Shown here piece after piece: positions 18,140 to 26,695 of a DNA stretch of 36,081 nucleotides. The stretch spans positions 1 through 36,081 of the forward strand of contig JAKAWN010000020.1 in NCBI GenBank assembly GCA_021827245.1, given 5' to 3'. Under the pieces are notes generated by a model. The model saw nothing but the letters and a program-made list of their open reading frames with translations. It made no database searches and was not told where the DNA came from. Position 1 is the first letter of the stretch. Every line of letters begins with the position of its first letter. Source of the stretch: Acidobacteriota bacterium. GTDB taxonomy: Bacteria; Acidobacteriota; Terriglobia; UBA7540. Position numbers and translations under genes: made by a program.

Positions 18140-19519
18140 ATGCGCGAATTGCGATCAAGCCGGGCCCTGATGCTCGACCTCTACGAACTGACGATGGCAG
18201 CCGGCTATTACGAACGGCGAATGGACTGCCGTGCAACTTTTGAGTTGTTTGTCCGTTCCCTGCCCGCCGAGCGATCCTACCTGGTTGCGGCGGGAATCGA
18301 CGACGCTCTTGATTATCTGGAAACACTTCGCTTCACGGATGATGACATCCGGTATCTGCGAGGCCTTCCGGCCTTCCGCAGCGTGTCGGACGATTTCTTT
18401 GATTACCTGAAAAGTTTCCGCTTCACCGGAGATGTTGCCGGGGTCCCGGAAGGCACGATCATTTTCGCGGAAGAGCCCATCCTGCAGGTTACGGCTCCGG
18501 TGCTCGAGGCGCAGGTTGTCGAAACCTACTTGCTCTCGGTCGTCAACTTTGAAACTCTCATCGCCTCAAAAGCCGCCCGCGTGGTCCGCGCTGCAGCCGG
18601 ACGCAGGATCCTGGAATTCGGAACGCGCCGGGCGCAAGGGCCGGAAGCCGGCTTGAGGGCGGCCCGCGCCGCGTACGTGGGCGGGTGCGATGCCACTTCA
18701 AACGTCGAGGCGGGCTATCTTTATGGCGTTCCTGTTGTCGGAACGGCTGCCCATTCATGGACACAGGTTTTCCCTACCGAACGCGAAAGCTTTGAAGCGC
18801 TTCTGGAAGTGTTTCCGGAGACAGGCGTCCTGCTGATCGACACGTACGATGATCTGACGGGAGCAGAAACGGCGGCAACGCTGGGCAGGAAATTCCTGGC
18901 CGTGCGCCTGGACAGCGGCGACCTGCTCCAGAAGAGCCGGGAGGTCCGGGGCATTCTGGACGCGCACGGCCTTCAGGACGCGAAGATCATCGCCAGCGGC
19001 GATCTGAACGAATACCGCGTGGAAAAGCTAGTCGAGGCAGGAGCCCCCATCGATTCATTCGGCGTGGGAACCGATTTGGCGACCTCGCGCGACGCTCCTT
19101 CTCTGAACGTCGTCTACAAACTGGTGGAGATGAACCGGGACGGCCGGGTGGAATACAAGGCCAAGTTCAGCGAAGAAAAAGTGTACTGTCCCGGTCGAAA
19201 GCAGGTGTTTCGATTCACTCAGGAGGGCAAGTACGATCATGACGTTCTGGCCCGGTCGGAGGAAAGCTATCCTGAAGCTGAGGCATTGCTTCAGTTGCTG
19301 ATGCGCGACGGCCGGCGCCTGAGTGCGCGCCAGCCCGCTGCGTCAGTCCGCGAGGCCGTGCTGGCCAGCCTCGAACGGCTTCCAGAAACCTACCACGCTC
19401 TGCAGGGCGCTCCTGAATATCCCGTCAGAAAAAGCGAGGCCATCAATTATCTGCTTGAGCAAGTCCGCAGCCAGTACGTTACCACACGGAAGCCCCCCAC
19501 CGCGACGAGAGCGAGCTAA
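18140..19519 (+). CDS. pncB: nicotinate phosphoribosyltransferase
   Basis: The 459-residue enzyme joins nicotinate and PRPP to form nicotinate mononucleotide, the entry of the Preiss-Handler route to NAD. It opens with MLDLYELTMAAGYYERR and has EFGTRRAQGPEAGLRAARAA, then GCDATSNVEAGYLYGVPVVGT. AAHSW carries H205, the His that is phosphorylated in family members, and AVRLDSGDL and IIASGDLNEY line the phosphoribosyl site; FGVGTDLATS follows. The length fits the bacterial/archaeal clade. AAGGA precedes the ATG at good spacing. The stop is 18 bases before the nicotinamidase gene, so both enzymes are probably made from one transcript. Confidence 0.94.
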   Translation: MRELRSSRALMLDLYELTMAAGYYERRMDCRATFELFVRSLPAERSYLVAAGIDDALDYLETLRFTDDDIRYLRGLPAFRSVSDDFFDYLKSFRFTGDVAGVPEGTIIFAEEPILQVTAPVLEAQVVETYLLSVVNFETLIASKAARVVRAAAGRRILEFGTRRAQGPEAGLRAARAAYVGGCDATSNVEAGYLYGVPVVGTAAHSWTQVFPTERESFEALLEVFPETGVLLIDTYDDLTGAETAATLGRKFLAVRLDSGDLLQKSREVRGILDAHGLQDAKIIASGDLNEYRVEKLVEAGAPIDSFGVGTDLATSRDAPSLNVVYKLVEMNRDGRVEYKAKFSEEKVYCPGRKQVFRFTQEGKYDHDVLARSEESYPEAEALLQLLMRDGRRLSARQPAASVREAVLASLERLPETYHALQGAPEYPVRKSEAINYLLEQVRSQYVTTRKPPTATRAS

Positions 19520-19537
19520 TCCTCAGGGGAAGAAACT

Positions 19538-20128
19538 ATGGCAGCTTTAGCCTTCTTTGATGTCGATACGCAGTTTGACTTCATGGATCCGGCGGGGAAA
19601 CTTTACGCTCCGCACACAGAGGAGATCATCCCTCACCTCGCCCGACTGATGGCTTACGCGCGCGAAAGGAATATTCCGGTGCTCTCGTCGGCGGACGCTC
19701 ACGCACCCGACGACCCGGAATTTAAAATCTGGCCTCCGCACTGCGTGGCTGGCAGCCCGGGCCAACGACGCATCAAGGAAACACTGTTGCCCGGAGCCGT
19801 GACGGTCTCGATGCAATCCGGACCTTTCGTCGTTCCTGAGAAATGGCCTCCGCAGATCGTCATCGAAAAAGACGTTTACGAGACGTCAGCAAATCCTAAC
19901 TTTGACGCCATTCTGGCGGCCCTGGGCCCGCGCCGTTATGTTGTGTTTGGCGTTTTCACCGAGTATTGCGTTCGCGCGGATGTTCTTGCGCTGCGGCGGC
20001 GCAACAAGCCCGTCCAGTTGGTTGCGGACGCGATCAAAGCGATTTCCGAGGGGGACGGGCGAAAGGCACTTGATGAGATGATCGCCGCCGGTGCAGAACT
20101 GGTCAAGACATCCGACGTCTGCATTTGA
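19538..20128 (+). CDS. pncA: nicotinamidase / isochorismatase-family cysteine hydrolase
   Basis: The 196-residue cytoplasmic enzyme most likely hydrolyses nicotinamide to nicotinate and ammonia. The catalytic triad is visible: D10 in DVDTQFDF, K111 in IEKDVYE and C144 in TEYCVRAD. A metal site of nicotinamidase type is formed by D53 and H55 (SADAHAPDDPEF) and H68 (WPPHCV). Isochorismatases usually lack this metal site, so nicotinamidase is preferred, and the placement just after the nicotinate phosphoribosyltransferase supports it: the product is the substrate of its neighbour. The length is normal. A purine-rich AGGGGAAG precedes the start. Confidence 0.9.
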   Translation: MAALAFFDVDTQFDFMDPAGKLYAPHTEEIIPHLARLMAYARERNIPVLSSADAHAPDDPEFKIWPPHCVAGSPGQRRIKETLLPGAVTVSMQSGPFVVPEKWPPQIVIEKDVYETSANPNFDAILAALGPRRYVVFGVFTEYCVRADVLALRRRNKPVQLVADAIKAISEGDGRKALDEMIAAGAELVKTSDVCI

Positions 20129-20567
20129 AGCGCCCCGGAGAATCCCATCGTTTTTTCTCCGTGCCCTCCGTGACCCCCAAAGCCTCAACACAGTGCAGCC
20201 GAGCCGCAACCAAACGTGGCACGGCCGTCTCTGCCTTGGTCACGGGCGGGACGCCCGTGCCACGCGGCGAAAATTTATGCGAGTCCAAACATTTTGGCCA
20301 TTAGTAGTACAGAGAGCACAGAGGCCCTCCGTGGGCTCTGTCTGAAACCTTCAAAACTCACAAAGAACTCAGAGACCTTGCCACTAATTCAATTTGGGCG
20401 CGCAGAAGCGGCCGTCCCGTGCCGCCGAAGATTGATGGGGGCTGCACGATTCGCGTGCTTTCAAAATCGATGGGCGTACAATAAAAATAGGCAGCAAACC
20501 GACGTCGAGGGGCCGACTTCTGTGGCCCGATCCGCACCTGTTCGGCTCCCCGGAAGGGATCGTTGCA
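20129..20567. repeat. gap built of nested intergenic repeats
   Basis: About 440 bases without a gene. At 20151-20175 is TTTTTTCTCCGTGCCCTCCG. At 20241-20259 is a strong hairpin, CACGGGCG-GGA-CGCCCGTG, inside the GGCACGG...CCGTGCC surround. At 20309-20341 ACAGAG pairs with CTCTGT. All resemble families I remember as scattered many times over Acidobacteriota and Planctomycetota genomes. The last 60 bases probably contain the EF-P promoter, but no clear hexamers are seen. Confidence 0.55.
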
Positions 20568-21146
20568 ATGGTCAACGCGTCAGACCTGCGGGCGGGGATG
20601 GTCATCGAGGTCGATGGATTGCCTTTCAAGGTGATCGAAGCCGCATTCCATGTAGGCCAGGGGAAAATGCCCGGAAGCGTCCACGCCAAACTGCGAGACG
20701 TCTTAAAAGGCACGACGAAAGAGTTGCGTTTTCGCCCGGAAGAACGCGTGGAAGAGACTGCACTCGAAAGGCAGGGGATGGAATTCCTATACAGTGACGC
20801 CGATTCCGCGACTTTTATGAACCCGCAGACCTTTGAGCAGGTCTCCATTCCGCTTGAAATTATTGGCCCGGGGCACAGTTTCCTCAAAACGGAAATGACG
20901 GTTCCGGTGGAGTTCTATAACGGGCAGCCCGTCAGCATTGTTCTGCCCGAAACCGTGGAGTTCACCGTTCGAACGACAGCGTCGCCCATCCATCAGCAAC
21001 AGGACAGCACGTACAAATCCGCCATGCTCGAAAATGGCATGGAGGTGATGGTACCGCAATTCATTGCACCCGGCGAAATGGTGCGCATCGATGTCGCGAC
21101 CGGCAAGTACGTGGAACGCATGCGGAAGGAAACCAAGCGGTTTTAG
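20568..21146 (+). CDS. efp: elongation factor P (GQGKMPG-loop type)
   Basis: The 192-residue protein has the three beta-barrel domains of EF-P, which binds between the P and E sites and helps the ribosome past polyproline. Domain I runs to about residue 62. Its tip loop is HVGQGKMPGSVHAKLR: K33 lies at the place of the modified lysine of E. coli EF-P (eight residues before the K of KLR), but the surrounding loop differs from the usual PGKG(G/Q)AF. Domain II has GMEFLYSD, TFMNPQTFEQV and VEFYNGQPVSIVLPETV; domain III ends LENGMEVMVPQFI and GKYVERM. No epmA/epmB or ymfI-type modifier is nearby. GGAAGG sits about ten bases upstream. Confidence 0.92.
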   Translation: MVNASDLRAGMVIEVDGLPFKVIEAAFHVGQGKMPGSVHAKLRDVLKGTTKELRFRPEERVEETALERQGMEFLYSDADSATFMNPQTFEQVSIPLEIIGPGHSFLKTEMTVPVEFYNGQPVSIVLPETVEFTVRTTASPIHQQQDSTYKSAMLENGMEVMVPQFIAPGEMVRIDVATGKYVERMRKETKRF

Positions 21147-21303
21147 CGTCGGGTTTCTACAGTGTGTGGTAAAACCGTGCCAGGCTGCACCTTTCACGGT
21201 GTAGCAACCAGACGAGCCGGAGCCAGTCCTTCCCAGCGGCCATCGGGTAGTGCCAGGCCGCGCATGGACAGGCTCTGAGCACCGGTACAGCGCAGTTTCC
21301 AAC

Positions 21304-21684
21304 TCAGAGCGTCTTCAGGTAAGCGATCAGATCGCTGATCTGAGTCTTCGAAAGTTTGCCCCCAAAGGGCGGCATCGGCATCGGCTTGCCCGCCGGGTTG
21401 CCTTTTTCGATCTGTTCCTGAACATTGGCAACGGTTGTCGGTCGGTGAGAATAAGGAAGCGTCTTATTCTTGAATAATCCCTTTAGACCCGGCCCAATTT
21501 TGGTGGTCGTCTCGTTTGGAAAGTGGCACAACGAGCAGTTTTGATCGAATACCTTCTTTCCCTCTTTGGCAGCGGGAGAGAGAGCCGCCTTACCTTTGGC
21601 CCAAGAAATGGTCGCAACCGGCAGGGCCAAAGCCAGCGCCAGAATGAACAGCCATTTAACAGTTCTCAATGAACGTTCTTGCAT
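21304..21684 (-). CDS. monoheme cytochrome c (ActE-like)
   Basis: A 126-residue class I cytochrome c. The signal sequence or anchor (WLFILALALALPVATISWA) directs it to the periplasmic face. The heme site is CSLCH (NCSLCHFPN) and the likely axial Met is in GKPMPMPPFGGKLS, followed by the usual C-terminal helix TQISDLIAYLKTL. It is the last gene of the ACIII cluster, 15 bases after the DUF3341 gene. In Rhodothermus-type ACIII a monoheme ActE subunit holds this position and passes electrons on. It could also be a soluble carrier to a terminal oxidase. It converges with the EF-P gene. Confidence 0.85.
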   Translation of the reverse strand: MQERSLRTVKWLFILALALALPVATISWAKGKAALSPAAKEGKKVFDQNCSLCHFPNETTTKIGPGLKGLFKNKTLPYSHRPTTVANVQEQIEKGNPAGKPMPMPPFGGKLSKTQISDLIAYLKTL

Positions 21685-21699
21685 CGTGCCTCCTCGAAT

Positions 21700-22224
21700 T
21701 CACTTAACAAATCTCTTCACAACTTCCGCGCCTGCAGCACGCAGCCTCTTTTCAAGCTCATCCCGTGCGCTTTCCGGCGGATTAGTTACGCCAATAAGAA
21801 TCTTACCACTGCTGACAGCCGGGTCGTAAAGCTTGCGTCCGCGCCAATCCGGGATGCGGGCGGTGATCAAGAGCGTGAACAGAGTGGCGAGAATCGCCCC
21901 CAGCATCGTCAGCTCATATGTAATGATGCCGTCCGGCCACTTGGTAACCAGATGCATTCCTCCCGAAATCATCGGGTAACTCTTCTGTGTGAAGGAGACG
22001 AACCACCAGCCGCTGAGGCCGCCGATCAGGCCGCCCAACGCGGCGACCCACGGCATCCGCGTCTTGTGATCCCGCTTGCCGAACCCATATTCTTCATAGG
22101 GCTCGCCGGAAACCACCGCGATGTCGCGGTCTTTGAAGCCCAGTTCACTCTGCCCGCGCTCCAGGACGTTCAGCGCGCGCTGCGCGGAATCGGGATCGGG
22201 ATAAAGTCCGTAGATAGCGTTCAT
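21700..22224 (-). CDS. actD: DUF3341 membrane protein, ActD of alternative complex III
   Basis: I use the ATG at 22224, which follows AGAGGA; a longer open frame to 22515 runs into the NrfD gene and is not real. The 174-residue product has MNAIYGLYPDPDSAQRALNV, GFKDRDIAVVSGEPY, two transmembrane helices (about 66-85 and 105-125, with AALGGLIGGLSGWWF and MLGAILATLFTLLI) and a C-terminal soluble part (ILIGVTNPPESARDELEKRL). This is the DUF3341 pattern of ActD, the subunit that clasps the NrfD-type proteins. It lies between NrfD and ActE as in known ACIII operons. Confidence 0.9.
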   Translation of the reverse strand: MNAIYGLYPDPDSAQRALNVLERGQSELGFKDRDIAVVSGEPYEEYGFGKRDHKTRMPWVAALGGLIGGLSGWWFVSFTQKSYPMISGGMHLVTKWPDGIITYELTMLGAILATLFTLLITARIPDWRGRKLYDPAVSSGKILIGVTNPPESARDELEKRLRAAGAEVVKRFVK

Positions 22225-22256
22225 CTCATTCCTCTTGATGGATTCCCTCTGTCGCG

Positions 22257-23612
22257 CTATGGTTGCTCCGCCGCAGGCTCCGGTGCTGCCGCCAGAGCCG
22301 GCGCAGCTTCGGGCGCCTTCTGCATGCCAAGCTTCAGTTCCCAGATCGAGATAATCGGAAAGACCCTGGAGAAAATAAGATACAGAAGGCCCATGCCCGC
22401 AAACGTTCCTGCTGTAATTGTAATTTCCACCCAAGTCGGCTTGTACGTCCCGAAGTTGTAAGGCAGGTACTTGTGTGAAAGCGAAGGGACAATGATCAGG
22501 AAGCGTTCGAGCCACATCCCAATAATGACCGGGACGGAAGCGAACACCGTCCAGCCGATTTTTGACCGCAGCTTTTTAATGGCCAGGATAGGCATCGGAA
22601 TAAGGAAATTGCAAAAGACCATGGTCCAGAACAGAGGCGAATATCTTCCGCTCAGGGTCGTCCAGAAGACCGCCATCTCACTCGGATAATTGCCGTACCA
22701 ATTCGTCAGCCGCTCAGCAAAAACAAAGTAGAACCATAACAGGCTCATTACCAGCAGCAACTTGCCGAGATTGTCAAAGTGCAGGGGCGTAAGATACTCC
22801 TCCAGGTGCAGCAACTTGCGAAGTATAGCCATAGCGATGATGAGTGCAGCGATGCCGCTGAAGATCGCGCCTGCCACAAAGTACGGACCAAAGATCGTCG
22901 AGTGCCATCCCGGCACTGGCGCCATGGCGAAATCCCAGGAGACAATCGTATGCACCGAAACGGCCACGGGGATGATCGCCACCGCCATGATGCGCATGGC
23001 CATCTCCAGCCGATGCCACTGCTTCGGCGTGCCGCGCCAGCCGAGCGAAATAATGCTGTAGACCTTTTTCCGCCAGCCGTTCGACCGGTCGCGAATCAGT
23101 GCAAAGTCCGGAAAGCTCGGAAGCGCCAGGAAAATGACGCTGCCGGTCAGATAGGTGTTAATGGCGAAGAAATCCCACAGCAACGGCGAACGGAATTGAG
23201 GCCAGATGCTGCGCTCGCTGGGATAAGGGATCAGCCAGAAAAAAAGCCACGGCCGCCCCAGGTGAATCAGCGGAAACATGGCGCCGATCGATAGGGCAAA
23301 AACCGTGATGGCTTCCGCGCAGCGCGTCACCGGCCTTCGCCAGGTGGCGTTGGAGACTCGGAGGATGGCGGAAATCAGCGTGCCCGCGTGGCTGATGCCG
23401 ATCCAGAAGACAAAATTCGTGATATAGAAGGCCCAGAAAACCGGCCGGTCCAGCCCAGACACTCCGAGGCCGTTGTAAATCTGATAGCCCCAGGCAAAAA
23501 AGGCCGCCAGCACTACAGCGCTCAGGAACGCGGCAGCAGCATAGAAGCGCCACGTGGCGTGGTAAACGGGACGGAGCAAGTCCTCATTGATTTGTTCAGG
23601 CGTTTTATCCAT
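22257..23612 (-). CDS. actC: NrfD/PsrC-type membrane subunit, ActC of alternative complex III
   Basis: The 451-residue integral membrane protein has about ten helices, the length and layout of ActC/ActF. It begins EQINEDLLRPVYHATWRFY and includes FWIGISHAGTLISAILRV, IHLGRPWLFFWLIPYP, SVHTIVSWDFAMAPVPGWHS and GPYFVAGAIFSGIAAL, all typical of NrfD in ACIII. It should hold the quinol site and pass electrons to the periplasmic Fe-S subunit. Its start overlaps the ferredoxin stop by eight bases, so the two are coupled. Only one such protein is coded here; complete ACIII operons usually also carry a second one, ActF. The Ala/Pro/Glu-rich tail (APEAAPALAAAPEPAAEQP) is disordered. Confidence 0.93.
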   Translation of the reverse strand: MDKTPEQINEDLLRPVYHATWRFYAAAAFLSAVVLAAFFAWGYQIYNGLGVSGLDRPVFWAFYITNFVFWIGISHAGTLISAILRVSNATWRRPVTRCAEAITVFALSIGAMFPLIHLGRPWLFFWLIPYPSERSIWPQFRSPLLWDFFAINTYLTGSVIFLALPSFPDFALIRDRSNGWRKKVYSIISLGWRGTPKQWHRLEMAMRIMAVAIIPVAVSVHTIVSWDFAMAPVPGWHSTIFGPYFVAGAIFSGIAALIIAMAILRKLLHLEEYLTPLHFDNLGKLLLVMSLLWFYFVFAERLTNWYGNYPSEMAVFWTTLSGRYSPLFWTMVFCNFLIPMPILAIKKLRSKIGWTVFASVPVIIGMWLERFLIIVPSLSHKYLPYNFGTYKPTWVEITITAGTFAGMGLLYLIFSRVFPIISIWELKLGMQKAPEAAPALAAAPEPAAEQP

Positions 23613-24357
23613 TGTACCAAGTACTGCGTTTGAGATATGTCACCTTCGGATGAGTTCCCAGTTCCGCCAGCAGATGCGTGCCGCGGTTGGAACGGGAAAG
23701 CCGTGAAACTTTGCTCTCAGGGTCGTTGAGATCGCCAAACACCATGGCTTCGGCGGGGCAAGATTGAACGCACGCCGGATTGAACTCGCCGTCTTTGATC
23801 GGACGCTTCTCCGCCTGCGCCTTCATTTCCGCCGACTTGATGCGCTGGATGCAGAACGAGCATTTCTCCATGATCCCCACCGAGCGCACGGAGACATCGG
23901 GATTGAATTGCAGGTTGAGCGGCTTGTCCCAGACCGGGTTGTAAAAATTAAAGAAGCGCACGAGGTAGGGGCAGGCATTGCCGCAGTAACGCGTGCCGAT
24001 GCAGCGATTATAAATCTGCGCGTTCAGCCCCTCGGGGTTGTGGTAGCTGGCGTAAGTGGGGCAAACCGGCTCGCACGGGGCGTCGCTGCACTCCTGGCAG
24101 GGAACAGGTCGATATTTCACCTTGATATTGGGAAAGTTCCCTTCATAGTACCGCTCCACACGAATCCAGTGGATGGCGCGGCCGCGCGCAGCCTGATCCG
24201 CGCCCACAATCGCAATGTTATTCTCGGCATGGCAGGCGGCCACACAGGCCTCGCATCCCGTGCACCGGTCCTCGTCAATCACCATGCCCCACCGATGTCG
24301 CAAAGGCTGTTTCTGTTTCACCTTCGCGTGTTTTTCATTACTTTGACTGCGGTCCAT
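23605..24357 (-). CDS. four-cluster ferredoxin subunit, C-terminal half of ActB
   Basis: The 250-residue iron-sulfur protein has four cysteine groups: CTGCEACVAAC, CQECSDAPCEPVC, CIGTRYCGNAC with the nearby CSFC, and CVQSC. They can carry three to four Fe-S clusters arranged as in PsrB/NrfC. No signal sequence of its own is seen, so export with a Tat partner is expected. In Rhodothermus-type ACIII this domain is fused to the molybdopterin-like part as ActB; here it is a separate gene, six bases after the partner's stop. It would pass electrons from the membrane NrfD protein to the heme subunits. Confidence 0.93.
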   Translation of the reverse strand: MDRSQSNEKHAKVKQKQPLRHRWGMVIDEDRCTGCEACVAACHAENNIAIVGADQAARGRAIHWIRVERYYEGNFPNIKVKYRPVPCQECSDAPCEPVCPTYASYHNPEGLNAQIYNRCIGTRYCGNACPYLVRFFNFYNPVWDKPLNLQFNPDVSVRSVGIMEKCSFCIQRIKSAEMKAQAEKRPIKDGEFNPACVQSCPAEAMVFGDLNDPESKVSRLSRSNRGTHLLAELGTHPKVTYLKRSTWYNG

Positions 24358-24363
24358 TGTTGC

Positions 24364-26634
24364 CTACCGGTGCCGGTATCTGCGCGGCCACTCGCGCAGC
24401 CCGCCACTAAAGAGAATGAGTTTGCCTTTTTTACCGGAGCGTGTAATCTTCACTCGCGTAGACGCCCAGGCCAGGGCGCCCGTTTCCGGCTCTTCTTGCG
24501 GTGCCAGAATCTTGATCGGGTTCGCTCCCCGGTCACTGGCGTATCGGCCATAATGTTCATGCCCCTGGCCCACCGGCATCGCCACCACATCGGGAGCAAT
24601 TCCTGGAGCCAGCAGCGCGGGCGCCTGCAGCTTGCCGTGCTCAGAGGCCACTTCCAGCAGGTCGCCCTGCTTGATGCCCATCCGCGCGGCCGTCTGCGGG
24701 TTGATTTCCACCCAGACGCACCACATGGCCGTCGAAATCACGTCTGGCATTTCCTGCATCCACGGCAGGTTGGCGTGCGTCCCGTCACCAAATTGCTGCG
24801 ACGAGTAGGGCAGGAATTTAAAGGGATATTCCTTCGCGTCGCCCTCAAATCCCGGTTCGGTGACTTTGGCGGGAGCGGCCGGTGGCTTCGCAACGGTCCT
24901 CACGGGAGGATTCGTTATTGCAGTGCTCCACCAGCCGCCCCTTTCCTGTACCTGGCTCCAGAAGTCGTCTGCGGTCGTTGCGGTGACCGACCCTGGGTGG
25001 CTGCGAAGCGGATCAAAGGCCGCCTGGAGCATCTCTTGATAAGTTTTCCACGGCAACACCTTGCCCACATCGCCGCCCAGTTGATGCGCCACCTCCAGCA
25101 GCACATCCGGCATGGCCCGCGTATGGTGCAGCGGGTTCATCGCCGGTGGCGCGAGGCTTGCCACGGCTTCTGTGGTACCCGACTCCGGAATGTTGTCGAT
25201 CCAGGACTCGAGATAGGAACTGTCCGGCAGGATAAGGTCCGACAGGATACTGGTCTCATCGACGAAACTGCCGAAGCTCGCAATAAACGGCACCTTTTCG
25301 AGCGCCTCCTGCACTCGCCAAGCCACCGGGCTGGCAAAAACCGGGTTGGCGTTATAGATCAGCAGGACATCAACCGAACTCGATCCTGTCAGGATGCCCT
25401 CGCAAAGCGCGTGGACGGACGGGCCTTGCTTCAGAGCTGAAAGATCCTGCATCGGTGGCTGCGGGGTGAAGAAAACTCCGCCTGGCTTTTCCATACTGCC
25501 CACCAGCGCATTGAGCGCGTTCACTGCCAGTGCATTGCCAAGCCCATTAGTCTGGGCAAGCGGCGCTCCGCCGATGATGGCCACAGCGGGTGCGTGCACA
25601 GCCATTTCACGAGCGAGCCGTTGAATCTTCGCCGCTTCGACGCCTGTCATCTTCGCCACTGCTTCGGGAGTATAGTCCGGCAACCCTTTCGTCCAGCCAT
25701 CGATCTGAGCGCCCGCAGTTCCGGCTGCTTCCGCCGGCCGCAGTTTCTCGCTGAGCATCACGTGCGCGAGGCCCAGCGCCAGCAACCCTTCCGTGCCCGG
25801 CGTCGCATAAACCCATTCGTCGGCGTTCGCGCCGGTCTGCGACATTCGAGCCTCAACCTGCACAAACCTGCCGCGCAACCCCGGCCGACCCTGCCGCATT
25901 GTTCCGTAACCGAGGTTCTGCGAGACAGGTGAATTCCATGTGCCCAGGAATTCGGCTCCAAAGGAGACCACATAGTTGGCGTTCGCCAGGTCGAAGGTCG
26001 GCAACTGGTGATGGCCGAAACTCAGTTCATTGGCTCGCCGGAGGACCGTTTGCTCAAAGAACTCAAACTTCACCGCCGGAGACGCGCCAAGCGCCGCAAG
26101 AAATTGCTCGATCAGAACGCCACGGTGGTCCCGAAGCGGTTGCGTCAGGAAGGCGAGCGGCGATGGCTTGCCTGGAGACTTCGGCTGCGGCAGGTGCGCG
26201 GCCAGCTCCTTGATCGCCTCTTCCCAACTGATCTCCTGATATTCTCCTGACCCGCGCGCCCCCGAGCGCCGGATCGGGAAGCGGACGCGGTCAGGGTTGT
26301 AAGTGACCTGCAGTCCAGCCTGTCCCCACGCGCACAGCTTGCCCCGGTTGACAGGGTGCTCGGGATTGCCTTCCAGCTTCTTGGCCAGTCCCATGCTGAG
26401 CAAGCCCAATTGCCCGTGGCGGGTTACCTCCGCCTCGCCTTCCATCACCCGCACCTGGAGGCCGCATCCGGCTCCGCATTGCGTGCACACTCCCGGCTTC
26501 CACGTAGCAATGCCGGGAATCAATTGCTCTTCCGGAATAAATCGGACGAGATGGCGCTCCGGCTTGCCACAGGCATCGAGCGCCGCTGTTGCGCTGCCTA
26601 CCGCCGAGATTTTCAGAAAGTTGCGACGATCCAT
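24364..26634 (-). CDS. molybdopterin-oxidoreductase-family subunit, N-terminal half of ActB
   Basis: The 756-residue protein begins with a Tat motif (MDRRNFLKISAVGSA) followed by a lipobox-like LDAC22. The Fe4S4 domain has C50-x2-C53-x3-C57 and C101 (GVCTQCGAGC ... GKLCAWG), the full set for a [4Fe-4S] cluster. The three molybdopterin-family domains follow, with YVVSFGAEFLGTWN (about 220) and VLLIYNANPVF in the middle. In characterised ACIII the corresponding protein does not hold molybdenum; whether this one does is not shown, and no conserved Ser/Cys/Sec metal ligand is obvious. It precedes the ferredoxin gene by six bases. The length is ordinary for the stand-alone N-terminal part. Role: electron transfer at the periplasmic face. 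Confidence 0.92.
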   Translation of the reverse strand: MDRRNFLKISAVGSATAALDACGKPERHLVRFIPEEQLIPGIATWKPGVCTQCGAGCGLQVRVMEGEAEVTRHGQLGLLSMGLAKKLEGNPEHPVNRGKLCAWGQAGLQVTYNPDRVRFPIRRSGARGSGEYQEISWEEAIKELAAHLPQPKSPGKPSPLAFLTQPLRDHRGVLIEQFLAALGASPAVKFEFFEQTVLRRANELSFGHHQLPTFDLANANYVVSFGAEFLGTWNSPVSQNLGYGTMRQGRPGLRGRFVQVEARMSQTGANADEWVYATPGTEGLLALGLAHVMLSEKLRPAEAAGTAGAQIDGWTKGLPDYTPEAVAKMTGVEAAKIQRLAREMAVHAPAVAIIGGAPLAQTNGLGNALAVNALNALVGSMEKPGGVFFTPQPPMQDLSALKQGPSVHALCEGILTGSSSVDVLLIYNANPVFASPVAWRVQEALEKVPFIASFGSFVDETSILSDLILPDSSYLESWIDNIPESGTTEAVASLAPPAMNPLHHTRAMPDVLLEVAHQLGGDVGKVLPWKTYQEMLQAAFDPLRSHPGSVTATTADDFWSQVQERGGWWSTAITNPPVRTVAKPPAAPAKVTEPGFEGDAKEYPFKFLPYSSQQFGDGTHANLPWMQEMPDVISTAMWCVWVEINPQTAARMGIKQGDLLEVASEHGKLQAPALLAPGIAPDVVAMPVGQGHEHYGRYASDRGANPIKILAPQEEPETGALAWASTRVKITRSGKKGKLILFSGGLREWPRRYRHR

Positions 26635-26695
26635 AGTCCTCTTCGCTGCAATTACCGCGCCGTGCTCCCCCCGCCTTCGGGCGAACTCGCGGCGC

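Noticed and set aside
21174..21200. ACCGTG/CACGGT inverted repeat after EF-P considered as terminator
   Set aside because: Six-base arms with a 15-base loop and no T-run; too weak to call.
22225..22515. N-terminal extension of the DUF3341 gene into the NrfD gene
   Set aside because: The extension is Gly/Cys-rich, overlaps the end of NrfD by nearly 260 bases, and a good ribosome binding site precedes the ATG at 22224.
23764..25440. 558-codon open frame on the plus strand
   Set aside because: It lies antisense to the ferredoxin and molybdopterin-family genes, whose families and cysteine motifs are clear; its product is His/Arg-rich and without domain. It is a codon-bias shadow.
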